From contig JBIIZQ010000013.1 of the NCBI GenBank assembly GCA_044346175.1, positions 1 to 59,568 on the forward strand: a stretch of DNA of 59,568 nt, written 5' to 3'. This DNA comes from JBJTUH01 sp044346175 (GTDB lineage Bacteria > Cyanobacteriota > Vampirovibrionia > Vampirovibrionales > JAJTHC01). This document shows positions 9,027-18,090 of this stretch, piece after piece; the first letter of the stretch is position 1, and each line of letters opens with the position of its first letter. The position numbers and the translations under genes are program-made. The notes under the pieces were generated by a model that saw nothing but the letters and a program-made list of their open reading frames with translations, ran no database searches and had not been told where the DNA came from.

Positions 9027-10361
9027 TTAAGTTCCGAGGAAGTTGGTTGAAATGACTTGACCCATGTAGGCGTTAATCCCAGCAGGCATTAACCCAATGG
9101 TAGGGAATAGGGAGGTGTAGTTTGGGTTTACGCCGTAAGGATTGTTGTAATAGCGTTTGAATACATCTTGAGGTGGAATGTTTTCAACATAATACACAGG
9201 AATGGTATCGCCACCCGCACCTACTTGTGTGTTTTGTGGGGTTACGCTTGTGACGGAGGGGGTGTTTGTCGTGCTGCTAGTATTCCCTACTTGTACTGAG
9301 TTGGGGCTACTTGCAAGCTGATTCACAAACTGGGTGATAGAGGTCGTTCTTGCCTGACTACTCGTATTGGTACTCGCTTGCGTACTCGTAGGTGAGGTGT
9401 TGCTGGGAAGGTAGGACTGTAAACTCACGGTGCGGGGTCTTTGTGCCGTGGTATTGCCTACTGCAATGCTGTTACCCACAGAGGTACCACTCGTGGTGGG
9501 ACTTAGAGGGAGTGGGTAAGGGGCAGGTCCTGCAAACTGATTAGGGAGAGGGGCGTTGGGGTCGTCCCACTGTGAGGGTGGGAGGGAGTCCTCAAGGTAG
9601 TTGGCTGTGGTGTAAGGGTATACAATGGCGGGGTTGAGGTTATTGTCGGTTACTAGGCTACCGTCATAGCCTTCATTGAGTTGTCCTGAGCGTACAAACC
9701 AGTCTACACTGGACGCAATGCCTAAGGCACTGGGGGTTTGTAAACTTGAGAATACGGGTAACAACGTATTGGTATTCGGACGGACAGCAGTGCCTACTTG
9801 GGTATTGACACTTCCTCTAAAATTGACAATTTCAGCGATGGTATTTGTGCTGGCGTTGTAGTAGTCAGCACGGCGTGAGAGGTTATTAAACCCTACACCA
9901 TTTGGTAATACTTGTGTAACGGGGTTTTTACCTACGATAGGACCATCCATGACGTTTTCCGACATCCATACGCTGGCTTTTTGGGCATCACTCTTTTCCC
10001 AGATAAAGCCACCTCCCCAGTAGTCGCTTGCACGACCTGTGGAGGCTGTTCTGTCACCTGCTTTGGCTTGGTCTACATGGTTTAAAGGGTTGTACTCCAA
10101 AAATTCCCAAGGATTTTGGTAAGGACCTTGTACCATGGTGGTATTTAAATTCCCTAGCATGTTATGTTGTACGTAGGCTTGTTGTGAGGGGAAAACAGTG
10201 GCGGGACTAATCATCTTTTGGGTATCCTCAATCGTTCTAAGCCTTTGACTGAATGCGATGGCTCTCTCGTATACAACATTAACAGTGTCAGATAGTATAG
10301 GTGTGGTATCGTCTAAAAGAGGGATAGACTTTAATAAAAACTTCCTCTTTGTGAACGACAC
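9027..10361 (-). CDS. Ser/Thr/Asn-rich protein of unknown function
   Basis: A 444-residue protein that I cannot assign. The N-terminal 240 residues are mixed in composition with aromatic motifs (DYWGGGFIWEKSDAQ, YQNPWEFLEY). About 270-370 is a low-complexity Ser/Thr/Asn/Gln linker (TSPTSTQASTNTSSQART). The C-terminal 60 residues become ordered again (FKRYYNNPYGVNPNYTS, PAGINAYMGQ). No clear signal peptide or membrane segment. Architecture suggests an extracellular or appendage protein exported by a non-Sec route, but this is inference. Codon use and length make it a real gene. Confidence 0.75.
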   Translation of the reverse strand: MSFTKRKFLLKSIPLLDDTTPILSDTVNVVYERAIAFSQRLRTIEDTQKMISPATVFPSQQAYVQHNMLGNLNTTMVQGPYQNPWEFLEYNPLNHVDQAKAGDRTASTGRASDYWGGGFIWEKSDAQKASVWMSENVMDGPIVGKNPVTQVLPNGVGFNNLSRRADYYNASTNTIAEIVNFRGSVNTQVGTAVRPNTNTLLPVFSSLQTPSALGIASSVDWFVRSGQLNEGYDGSLVTDNNLNPAIVYPYTTANYLEDSLPPSQWDDPNAPLPNQFAGPAPYPLPLSPTTSGTSVGNSIAVGNTTAQRPRTVSLQSYLPSNTSPTSTQASTNTSSQARTTSITQFVNQLASSPNSVQVGNTSSTTNTPSVTSVTPQNTQVGAGGDTIPVYYVENIPPQDVFKRYYNNPYGVNPNYTSLFPTIGLMPAGINAYMGQVISTNFLGT

Positions 10362-10420
10362 GCTTTTTGGTACAACAAAGCATAGGTTTTAAATGATGTG
10401 TAAACTAAGGTGGAGCTATA

Positions 10421-10900
10421 TTGAGGATGATAGTGCAAGCACTCCAAGTGTTAGGTCGTGGTTTAACACCGTATATGGTTCCGATTCAAACGGTTGAGAC
10501 TGCAGCCACGTGGTTCATGGTTGGGTTAATTTGGTTTGTGCAAGTTGTGCATTACCCCTTGATGGCGTATGTGCCTCCTGAAGCGTTTCCTGCCTATGAG
10601 CGTTTGCATTGTCAGCTTACCACTTATGTGGTTATGCCTGTGATGTGTCTTGAGTTAGTGTGTGCGGTGTTATGTGTACTTGTTGACTTTGGCAAGCAAG
10701 TGCCTCTCGTGCCTTATGGTAGTCTGTTGCGTTTGGGTTTATTGTTGGGCGTTTGGGGCTTAACTGCTTTTGCCAGTGTGCCAAGCCATGGGGTATTGTC
10801 GAGTCGTTGGGATGCCAGTGTACATGCCTTTCTTGTAAAGAGTAACTGGGGCAGAACCCTTCTGTGGACACTTCGTGGCGTGCTTTTAACGATGCGTTAG
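10421..10900 (+). CDS. Four-helix membrane protein (DUF1772-like)
   Basis: A 159-residue protein with about four hydrophobic helices. It resembles small bacterial integral membrane proteins of the DUF1772/anthrone-oxygenase-like group: a helix with WFVQVVHYPLMAYV, then FPAYERLH, a middle helix pair, and VWGLTAFASVPSHG followed by SNWGRTLLW near the end. Function unknown. The frame starts at TTG 10421; ATG 10427 is in the same frame, and GGTGGAG lies just upstream (about 10409-10415), compatible with either. Confidence 0.75.
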   Translation: MRMIVQALQVLGRGLTPYMVPIQTVETAATWFMVGLIWFVQVVHYPLMAYVPPEAFPAYERLHCQLTTYVVMPVMCLELVCAVLCVLVDFGKQVPLVPYGSLLRLGLLLGVWGLTAFASVPSHGVLSSRWDASVHAFLVKSNWGRTLLWTLRGVLLTMR

Positions 10901-11099
10901 TTTTGTATCCTGTGCTTCATCACTACCCCCTTTAAATGGTGTAGATTCCATCATAAAAAGCCCTAGGTTCTCTCCTGTTGCGTATAGTGTTAAAGCATAA
11001 CGTGACGCTATGGGTGATGCCTTACACTGTATTTATCAAGCTTTTTGGCAGGTAAGGTCGCTCTTTTCCTTATCTGTTTTTTTAATATGGAGACCTTAT

Positions 11100-12101
11100 A
11101 TGATGGTCTTTACGCCTAGTGGCATATTGCCTACAATGTTTATTGCGAAAGCACCCGTGAAGCAAAGTTCTTCTCTTAAGCGTCGTGATGGCACATCTTC
11201 AGAATCTTTTGCAGATACTTTGGTGGATACTCTTATGCCTGCTCCTGAACAAAGCATTCAGCAAATTCAAGCACGTATTGCATTGCTTGAAGAACGACTT
11301 AAAACCATGCACCAGTCTTCTCCTGTAGGGCATGCAGCGAGCCAAAAACAAGATTTTTCAACGCTTCTGAAAGCGATGACTCAACAGCCTTCCGTCATGC
11401 CCGAAGCGAGTACGATACCCGCTGAACTGACTGTGGATTGGACGAGTGCTTCCAAGATACCTCAGACGGGTTTGAGAATGTTACCCACGCCTCCTGTTCC
11501 AGATAAATACAGCATGTTTGAAGACCAAGAGACGCTTAATGCTGATTTCCTTACAGCACAAAACTACCAAGCTTATTACTATCCCCAATTAAATAGAGTG
11601 GAAGCACCACCCGAAGCCTTGGGTACCATCACCCGAAAAAGCAAAATGGCTCCTCAAGGGGTTTCTTCAGGCATGCAAACCTTACAGCTACAAAACTTAG
11701 CACATCAAGTAGCAGAAAAACACCAGATTAACCCGAGCTTATTCAAAGCCTTAGTGCAGGCTGAAAGTGGCTTTAGAACCAAAGCTCGTAGCCAGGTAGG
11801 GGCGATGGGTCTGACCCAACTGATGCCTAAAACGGCGAAGTCCTTAGGGGTTAAAAACCCATGGAACCCTCTTGAAAATCTGGAGGGTGGTGCCAAGTAC
11901 TTAAAAGGTTTAATGAACCGTTTTGGTGGTTCAGAGCAACTTGCTTTAGCGGCCTACAATGCGGGTCCTAACGCCGTAAAACGCTATGGTGGTGTACCGC
12001 CTTATCGTGAAACCATGAATTACGTGAAGCGTATTATGAAACTTCAACGTGACTTCGCTGCTGTGGATACTTCCAAAACAATGCGTGCCTCTATGGGCTA
12101 A
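11100..12101 (+). CDS. SLT-domain lytic transglycosylase, probably flagellar
   Basis: Peptidoglycan lyase with a C-terminal soluble lytic transglycosylase domain (about 200-320). The catalytic Glu is E222 in LVQAESGF, followed by GAMGLTQLMPKTA, LALAAYNAGPNAV and PPYRETMNYVKRI. The 200-residue N-terminal part is polar with a short predicted coiled coil (QQIQARIALLEERLKTM). The open frame reaches back to 11010, but ATGATG at 11100 has GGAG 7-8 bases upstream, and the upstream extension looks non-coding. It ends about 100 bp before a flagellar rod gene in the same direction, so a FlgJ-like role in letting the rod cross the wall is likely by context. Confidence 0.85.
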   Translation: MMVFTPSGILPTMFIAKAPVKQSSSLKRRDGTSSESFADTLVDTLMPAPEQSIQQIQARIALLEERLKTMHQSSPVGHAASQKQDFSTLLKAMTQQPSVMPEASTIPAELTVDWTSASKIPQTGLRMLPTPPVPDKYSMFEDQETLNADFLTAQNYQAYYYPQLNRVEAPPEALGTITRKSKMAPQGVSSGMQTLQLQNLAHQVAEKHQINPSLFKALVQAESGFRTKARSQVGAMGLTQLMPKTAKSLGVKNPWNPLENLEGGAKYLKGLMNRFGGSEQLALAAYNAGPNAVKRYGGVPPYRETMNYVKRIMKLQRDFAAVDTSKTMRASMG

Positions 12102-12199
12102 GTCCCGAATGAGGTGGGTATCGACGAGAGAAGGTTTGAAGTGAGTCGTTTGTGCGAAGGTGTTGCGATGGGATATGCCCTTGAAGGAGTGAGCTTTCT

Positions 12200-13036
12200 A
12201 TGACCCTTAAAGGATTGTACACGGCGGCTGCTGGGATGCTTGCAGAACAAATGCACACCGATACCGTGGCGGATAATCTTGCGAACGTGAACACAGTGGC
12301 TTTTAAACGGCGTGCTGTTGCGATGCAGGCTTTTCCTGAAATGATGATTCGTGAAACCAATCGTCTTGACCCCACCATGGCGGGTAAGGCTTCTGGTGAG
12401 GTGATTGGGACACTAAACAGTGGGGCGAGCGTCTATGAAACCCGCATTCAGTTTGACCAAGGCACCTTGATACAAACTTCAGCCCCCCTGGATATTGCCC
12501 TAGAAGGGGAAGGCTTTTTTAGCGTCACGTCCCAACCTGGGGTGGGTGTAGCCCCTCAAGAAAAGGATATTTTTTATACACGTGCGGGGCATTTAACGAT
12601 TGACTCAGAAGGGTATCTTGCGAATACAGAAGGCTTGAGAGTGCTTGATGATAACAAGCGAGCCATTCCCGTAGGACCTTTACTAGGACAGACGAATCCT
12701 TCCCAAAATATTACCATCACACAAAAAGGAGAGGTTTTTGTGGATAGGCAATTGGCAGGCACTATCCGTTTAACCCGTTTTCAAGATAATCGTATGTTGG
12801 AAAAACGAGGTGAGAACCTTCTGCAACCTGTGGCAGGTGCGCTAGAAGAGCCTGTTGCGACGGGGAAGCCCTTAAATGTTGTACAGGGTAGCCTGGAAAC
12901 GAGCAATACGAATATGATTTATGAAATGATGCAAAATATTATCGGACTCCGATATTATGAGTCTATGCAACGCAATATCGGTACCCAGAACGAAACCCTC
13001 GGGCAACTTATTAACCAAGCGGGTAAGCTCAAATAA
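12200..13036 (+). CDS. Flagellar rod/hook basal-body protein FlgF or FlgG
   Basis: Structural protein of the flagellar distal or proximal rod. The N-terminal motif GLYTAAAGMLAEQMHTDTVADNLANVNTVAFKR (3-35 region) and the C-terminal helix (VVQGSLETSNTN, then YYESMQRNIGTQNETLGQL) define the flagellin/rod family. The central part has the FlgF/FlgG signature IALEGEGFFSV and FYTRAGHLTID. At 278 residues it is between FlgF and FlgG lengths, so I leave the symbol blank. GGAG at about 12186 precedes the ATG. No flgA, flgH or flgI follows; era lies convergent. Exported through the flagellar type III apparatus of which FliI (1.7 kb) is the ATPase. Confidence 0.9.
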   Translation: MTLKGLYTAAAGMLAEQMHTDTVADNLANVNTVAFKRRAVAMQAFPEMMIRETNRLDPTMAGKASGEVIGTLNSGASVYETRIQFDQGTLIQTSAPLDIALEGEGFFSVTSQPGVGVAPQEKDIFYTRAGHLTIDSEGYLANTEGLRVLDDNKRAIPVGPLLGQTNPSQNITITQKGEVFVDRQLAGTIRLTRFQDNRMLEKRGENLLQPVAGALEEPVATGKPLNVVQGSLETSNTNMIYEMMQNIIGLRYYESMQRNIGTQNETLGQLINQAGKLK

Positions 13037-13109
13037 TTTAAAGCCTTCACGAGGCATCCATCCTACGCCCTGCGTCCCCTCTATCAGGTCGTGCTTGCGT
13101 CGGCATGCC

Positions 13110-14210
13110 TTACGTTTTGTCGGTTGCTAAATTGATAGCTGAGAGGAACTTTTCATCTTTGCGCCAGTTTTCCTTGACTTTGACTTCCAGATTCAAGAAC
13201 ACTTGAGTTTCAAGAAGCTCTTGAATGGTCTCTCGAGCCTGTGTCCCGATGGCTTTAATCATACTTGCCCCTTTTCCTATGACCATGCCTTTTTGTGATT
13301 TGGCATTGACATACAGTGTGGCACTGATACGGATACAGCTCGGATTACTTTCATCAAAATGGTCAATGGTTACGGCAACGCTATGAGGTAGCTCATCATA
13401 GAGGAGTATCAGGAGTTGTTCACGAATCAGCTCTGCAGTCATTTCTCTGAGGCGTTGGTCTGTGACATCATCCACTTCAAAATAAGAGGGCCCTTCAGGG
13501 AGGTCACGACGCACGACATCCAGCATGGCTTGGATGCCAACCCCCTCATGGGCTGAACCACCTATCACCCCTTTGAAAAGCTCAGGATTGGCATCAGGCA
13601 TTTCGGTTTGTACGGTAGAGAGTAGGGTTTGATAAGGTGTTAGCATGGTACGGAGTGCTTGTTTGAGAGGGTGGACTTGACGAGCCTGTTGCGTACCCCC
13701 ATTTTTACGACCACGTTGAGATTTTGTGTGTTTTGCTTGGTCTTCACCAAGGGCTTGAAAGAGGTCAAGTTTGTTGACAAAGAGCATCCAAGGTTTGCCT
13801 GAAGCCATGACTTGCGTCAGTACCCAAGCATCCCCTTTACCAGGCGGGAGGCTACCATCCATGACAGCCACAAGCATATCGGCTTCTTTGAGGGCGGCTT
13901 GCCCTTCCTCCACAAGGTAGTTGCCAAGATGGTCAATAGGCTTACTGAACCCAGGGGTGTCGAGAAAAATAACTTGGCTTTTTCGTGTGGTGACTACGCC
14001 ACGAATACGATGCCTTGTTGTTTGAGGGACATGGGTTGAAATGGCGATTTTCTGCCCCACCACTTTATTAAGGATAGCAGACTTCCCGACGTTGGGACGA
14101 CCCACCAGTGCCACAAAGCCAGAACGAAAGGGTAAAGACACCGCTTCTGAGGTGGTGCTTTCTGAGGGTGAAGTCACTGTAGGCAAGGAGGAGGAAGACG
14201 TATCGGGCAT
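13110..14210 (-). CDS. era: GTPase Era with an insertion
   Basis: Essential GTPase that binds 16S rRNA during 30S assembly. Motifs: G1 GRPNVGKS (37-44), G2 region TTRHRIRG, G3 DTPG, G4 NKLD and G5 SAHEG, then a C-terminal KH domain with GKGASMIKAIGTQAR and the terminal VKVKENWR. At 366 residues it exceeds the usual ~300. About 30 residues are an N-terminal Ser/Thr-rich tail. About 40 are an insertion between G4 and G5, partly strongly basic (KSQRGRKNGGTQQARQ). Convergent with the flagellar rod gene. Confidence 0.93.
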   Translation of the reverse strand: MPDTSSSSLPTVTSPSESTTSEAVSLPFRSGFVALVGRPNVGKSAILNKVVGQKIAISTHVPQTTRHRIRGVVTTRKSQVIFLDTPGFSKPIDHLGNYLVEEGQAALKEADMLVAVMDGSLPPGKGDAWVLTQVMASGKPWMLFVNKLDLFQALGEDQAKHTKSQRGRKNGGTQQARQVHPLKQALRTMLTPYQTLLSTVQTEMPDANPELFKGVIGGSAHEGVGIQAMLDVVRRDLPEGPSYFEVDDVTDQRLREMTAELIREQLLILLYDELPHSVAVTIDHFDESNPSCIRISATLYVNAKSQKGMVIGKGASMIKAIGTQARETIQELLETQVFLNLEVKVKENWRKDEKFLSAINLATDKT

Positions 14211-14471
14211 AAATCAAAGAGGGTGCTTTAAAATTGTTTTTTGACAGAAAGTGTATTCTTCGATACGCTCAAGACAGTAAGCGTATACGATTCAGTAGCG
14301 TGCTTCCCAAGCTAAAGTCATGCATAAAATGTCATGAGGTAAGTTAGGTTAAGAGAAGCCAGTGAATCCTACATGGTTTGGTGAGGACATCCCACCAGAA
14401 CATGCACGCACGGGCTACCTGATTCTTATGTTAGCGTCGATAGACTAGGAAAGAAAGCTTTTTATCATTTT

Positions 14472-15668
14472 ATGACCTCACCCTTACCCTCTTTCCAAGC
14501 CTCAAGTCACCTATCCGCTCAACAGTCCTCTTGTCCTGTTATCCTCATTACGGGGGCCTCAGGTATGTTAGGGCAGGCACTGATACACACGCTGTGTACC
14601 CTCGATGCCTCCATTCATCAAAGCCCCAGCCAAGAAAATCGACTGCCTTGGCATGTCGTTGCACTAAGCCGTAGCCCGTATGAACCCACAGAAGCTTACC
14701 CGACTCTCCCTGAAGCATTCACTTGGCTGGTAGGTGATGTGTGTGAAAGCAGTTGGCTGAAACAAGTCCTAGCCACTTACGCACCCCAAGCCATGATTCA
14801 CACGGTAGCCTGTGTGGATTTGCTTGCCTGTGAAAGAGACCCCCTCATGGCGTATCAGGTCAATACCTATCCTGTGGGTTTATTGAGTGACTATGCCCAA
14901 CGTACAGGGAGTACGTTGCTGCATATCTCTACAGACCACTATTACCAAGACCATACAGAGGTTCGCCACACAGAGCAAGATACTGTGGTGCTTCTAAACG
15001 AATATGCACGTACGAAATATTTGGCTGAAAAGCTTGCCCTTCTTGCCCCTAACGGGTGGGTCATTCGGACTAATATTATAGGTCACAAAAGGCATCCTAA
15101 AAAAAATGAGCATCGTACAAGTCCCAAGCCAACGTTTTTAGAATGGTTGGAACAAGCCCTTTCAGAAGCGACTCCCGAAAAACCTGTCAAGCTTTTTCAT
15201 GATTACTATACTTCCAGTGTTCATGTTGGTTTTCTGGCCACTTGGCTGATAGCTTGGATGACACACTATGCGGGTCTTCAACCAAGCTCCGCATGGAATC
15301 CTCTAAAGTCACAGTTCCTTTCCGAGCCGGGGGCTGCGTGTAGACTTTTTCATTCGGGAAGCGTCTCGTTGCCAGAGCATCGTATATTAAACGTGGCGTG
15401 CCGTCAGGCGAGTTCAAAATTTACTTTGGGTAAACTCTATGCCCATATGGTGTTGGGGTATTCGATGGATACCTTGAATACCTTGGTTGAGGGTGTTTCC
15501 ATTCATGATATGCCTCAACAAGAGGTGGTGCGTGCAACGGCTTTAGGGCTAGAGACAAGCTGGGTGGAGCTGTGTTTCCCTGATATGCCTAGTTGCCCTT
15601 CTTTGTTGGACGTTGTAGAGTCGTTTCAAAATAGCAGGTTTGCTCATGAAAAGTTGGCGTGTGTGTAG
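14472..15668 (+). CDS. RmlD-like NAD(P)-dependent sugar reductase/epimerase (extended SDR)
   Basis: A Rossmann-fold dehydrogenase of the RmlD (dTDP-4-dehydrorhamnose reductase) group. The nucleotide motif is ITGASGMLGQAL near residue 28. AMIHTVACVDLLACERDP and AYQVNTYPVGLL match the RmlD substrate region. The active-site pair is YARTK. HISTDHYY corresponds to the usual ISTDYVF strand. At 398 residues it is about 100 longer than RmlD, with insertions after residue 210 and at 275-300. It is not in a rhamnose cluster; a DegT-type aminotransferase at 43 kb may share a cell-surface sugar pathway. The exact substrate is unknown. Confidence 0.8.
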   Translation: MTSPLPSFQASSHLSAQQSSCPVILITGASGMLGQALIHTLCTLDASIHQSPSQENRLPWHVVALSRSPYEPTEAYPTLPEAFTWLVGDVCESSWLKQVLATYAPQAMIHTVACVDLLACERDPLMAYQVNTYPVGLLSDYAQRTGSTLLHISTDHYYQDHTEVRHTEQDTVVLLNEYARTKYLAEKLALLAPNGWVIRTNIIGHKRHPKKNEHRTSPKPTFLEWLEQALSEATPEKPVKLFHDYYTSSVHVGFLATWLIAWMTHYAGLQPSSAWNPLKSQFLSEPGAACRLFHSGSVSLPEHRILNVACRQASSKFTLGKLYAHMVLGYSMDTLNTLVEGVSIHDMPQQEVVRATALGLETSWVELCFPDMPSCPSLLDVVESFQNSRFAHEKLACV

Positions 15669-15776
15669 GGAGGTATACCCCTGTTTCTATGTCTCTCCCC
15701 AAGAGGAGAGACATAGAAACTAAAGACAACGTACAAAAGTTGTACACCTATCACAGGGTGAGAGAAGCTTGAGTCT

Positions 15777-17081
15777 CTAGTATGCAGGTGGCTGTTCTGC
15801 CAGACTTTCTTGTAACGCAGGGGGCGTAATCGTCGCATCCAATGTTACATTATCTTCAGCATTCAAAGCCACTTGATAGCCCTTCCCATCAGGTTTTAGG
15901 GTATAGGTATACTCGGGGGTTTCTACTTGATATGCAAAGCGTTGGTTTCCTGTATCAAGATAGCGTAATACGGTATCTTTTTGACCATTTTAACCTTTTA
16001 AAAGGACTTCATCTTCCTTGCGTGCAAGGGCTGCTGGGTCTGACAAATCGGCAAGTTTGGTACCATTTTTATGGACCTCATACACAGGTTTGTTAGGGTC
16101 GGCTGTATTCACTGAAAAAGCATAAGCGTCTTTTTCGGTATTTGTATTTTCAGGATTCACTGTACCGTTTTTCATGGTCAGTGCGGCGGCATCCACTTTC
16201 CCATCAGCATTGACATGCACATTGAACTGAGAGTCACGGTCAGAGGGGTCTTTTATTAAGGTATTATCCCCTTGAGAAAGTACGATGGGTTTTTCTTGTG
16301 CTTGCACGGTCAATGGCACTTTAAAGCTTGGCACTGAAGCAGAATTTTCGCCTCCTTGTGTAGGCGTTTGTGTTACAGGCATTTGTGTGGTTGTACGTTG
16401 CTCCGAGGGGGTTGAGAATTGTGGGTCTTTCGTTAATAACTGAAATGTTTCAGTGGGTGTGCGTCTGGTGTATACCCGTAAGTCTTCGGGGTTCTGACCT
16501 GTGCGTGTCACAAAGAGTCCCCCTTTAGGGTCGCTTACTTTATGATTTGCTTTATGTTCACGTGCGTTAATCAATAAGCCCGAAAGGGTTGTGGGAGAAG
16601 TATCTTCTTGTTTTGCTTTCGTGGTTAGTTGTGCGGCCCAAGCACTGGAGGGTATGGGATGCTTGACGTTTTTTATTTTACCAGAGGGGGTTTGCTTTTG
16701 GTTGCCATCCAAAAGGCGTAGTAAGGCTTTTTTATCCTGTGCGCTCAGTTGCTTCTCTGGGGCTTGCCAAATGCTATCGTAGAGGTTTTGGTCAAAAGCG
16801 ATATGACGTTTTTCAAAAGTATCCCCTACTTTTTGTTGATATTGAAAGTTTAAAACCTCTTTTTTTGTAGGTTGCTTATTGCCAGACGATTTCAAAACCC
16901 CTTCCGTACGCCCAAATGCAAAGTCTGTACCGCTAGAGGTGGTGACGGCATTGCCTTGCTTGTCCTTCAAAGGAATCGTTGTCTTAGTATCGGACTTTTC
17001 ATTCAAAGCTGTGCGTACCCGTTGGATACTTAAATGAGGGTCGTTATTAAAACTACTGGCACCGATACCTAAATGAGTCAT
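15777..17081 (-). pseudogene. Unknown gene interrupted by an in-frame TAA
   Basis: Reading from ATG 17081, 363 codons run to a TAA at 15990-15992. The same frame then stays open for a further 70 codons of protein-like sequence (NGQKDTVLRYLDTGNQ..., TYTLKPDGKGYQVALNAEDN...) to TAG at 15777. The junction reads LLKG-stop-NGQKD, so a single CAA to TAA change is the simplest explanation. The product is polar, Lys/Thr/Gln-rich, without a signal peptide or membrane helix, and I do not recognise it. Alternatives are a truncated but functional protein, a sequencing error, or readthrough. There is no nearby functional copy. Confidence 0.75.
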
Positions 17082-17114
17082 GGCAATCCATCCTTAAGGG
17101 CTTAAACAATCGTA

Positions 17115-18053
17115 ATGATAAATAATACCTGTAGAATAATAAAAACAATCTCTTGGTGTTTTTTGCTACAGGTATCCCTCACATGCCTCGGGATGAAACG
17201 CATGTGTTTTCATTATCTTTCTGTTACACTAAAGCATGCCATTGATGAAACACTTGATGAAACATGGGTTCTCACAGGTGCTATGATGGTTCCCCTCTCA
17301 GTTTTTCAAAATACGCCCCTACGCACCTACGCAATGACTGTCGCCCACGAGCCTCACATTAACTCGCAAGACCCCTTTCCGCTACTCCTTAGCTCAGGGC
17401 TTTTTTTGCTTGCACTTGTGGTTGCCAACCTGCTCGGTGGTGTGGTGGTCTCTTTTCCAAAAGGCATGTGGTTGGGTTTGTCTACGCCCGCATTGCAATG
17501 CTCAGCAGGCATTTTTTGTTTCCCGTTGGTTTTTCTACTTACCGACTGGATTCACGAACGATGGGGAAAACAAACCATTGTCACTGTAAGCTTTGTGGGG
17601 TTTATATTACTGTTATTGTTGGCTTTATTTCTTCAAGCACTGGCACAGCTCCCCATGCTTTCAAAAGGCGTGATGTTAACACAGGATTGGTTTCAAGCAC
17701 TGAATACCAGCTATAGCCGTGCCGTGGTGGCCTCTGTTGTAGCGTATGCTGTAGGGCAAGCCTGTGACATCTTGATTTTTAGAGTCATTCATAAAGGCCT
17801 CCAACAAGTACCTCTCACGCAGGGTGTATCTCCCATACAACAGTGCCTTTTAAAGGCTCTTGGCTCTACAGCCATTTCTCAAGTACTGGATACTTCTGTC
17901 TTTTTTATCCTCTTTGGATGGGGGACTTTGCCTGCTTCACTATTGGTATCACTGATTTTAGGCGATTACACTCTAAAAGCCATGGCAAGCCTACTGAGTC
18001 TCCCTGTGCTTGCATATCTCAACCAAAATGTCCTTAAGACACGCACCACTTAA
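17115..18053 (+). CDS. YhhQ/VUT-family queuosine precursor transporter
   Basis: Integral membrane protein of the YhhQ (TIGR00697-type) family, which imports 7-deazaguanine precursors for tRNA queuosine. Six or so helices are visible from residue 90. Family signatures are ALVVANLLGGVVV, FCFPLVFLLTDWIHERWGK and VLDTSVFFILFGWG near the C-terminal end. At 312 residues it is longer than the usual ~230 because about 85 weakly conserved residues precede the first family helix. The real start may therefore lie downstream, for example the ATG at 17283 or 17331. Divergent from the broken gene and overlapped slightly by the next frame. Confidence 0.85.
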   Translation: MINNTCRIIKTISWCFLLQVSLTCLGMKRMCFHYLSVTLKHAIDETLDETWVLTGAMMVPLSVFQNTPLRTYAMTVAHEPHINSQDPFPLLLSSGLFLLALVVANLLGGVVVSFPKGMWLGLSTPALQCSAGIFCFPLVFLLTDWIHERWGKQTIVTVSFVGFILLLLLALFLQALAQLPMLSKGVMLTQDWFQALNTSYSRAVVASVVAYAVGQACDILIFRVIHKGLQQVPLTQGVSPIQQCLLKALGSTAISQVLDTSVFFILFGWGTLPASLLVSLILGDYTLKAMASLLSLPVLAYLNQNVLKTRTT

Positions 18054-18090
18054 CGTATGCCTACGGTATTATGCCGTCATCAGTATCAAG

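Noticed and set aside
15990..15992. Reassignment of TAA as a sense codon
   Set aside because: TAA ends many intact genes here (fliI, pilT, purK, pheA, murG) at positions expected from family lengths, so the code is standard.
18010..18090. Upstream start of the secreted hydrolase at 18010
   Set aside because: It would add 27 residues before a well-formed signal peptide and overlap the transporter gene; ATG 18091 is preferred.
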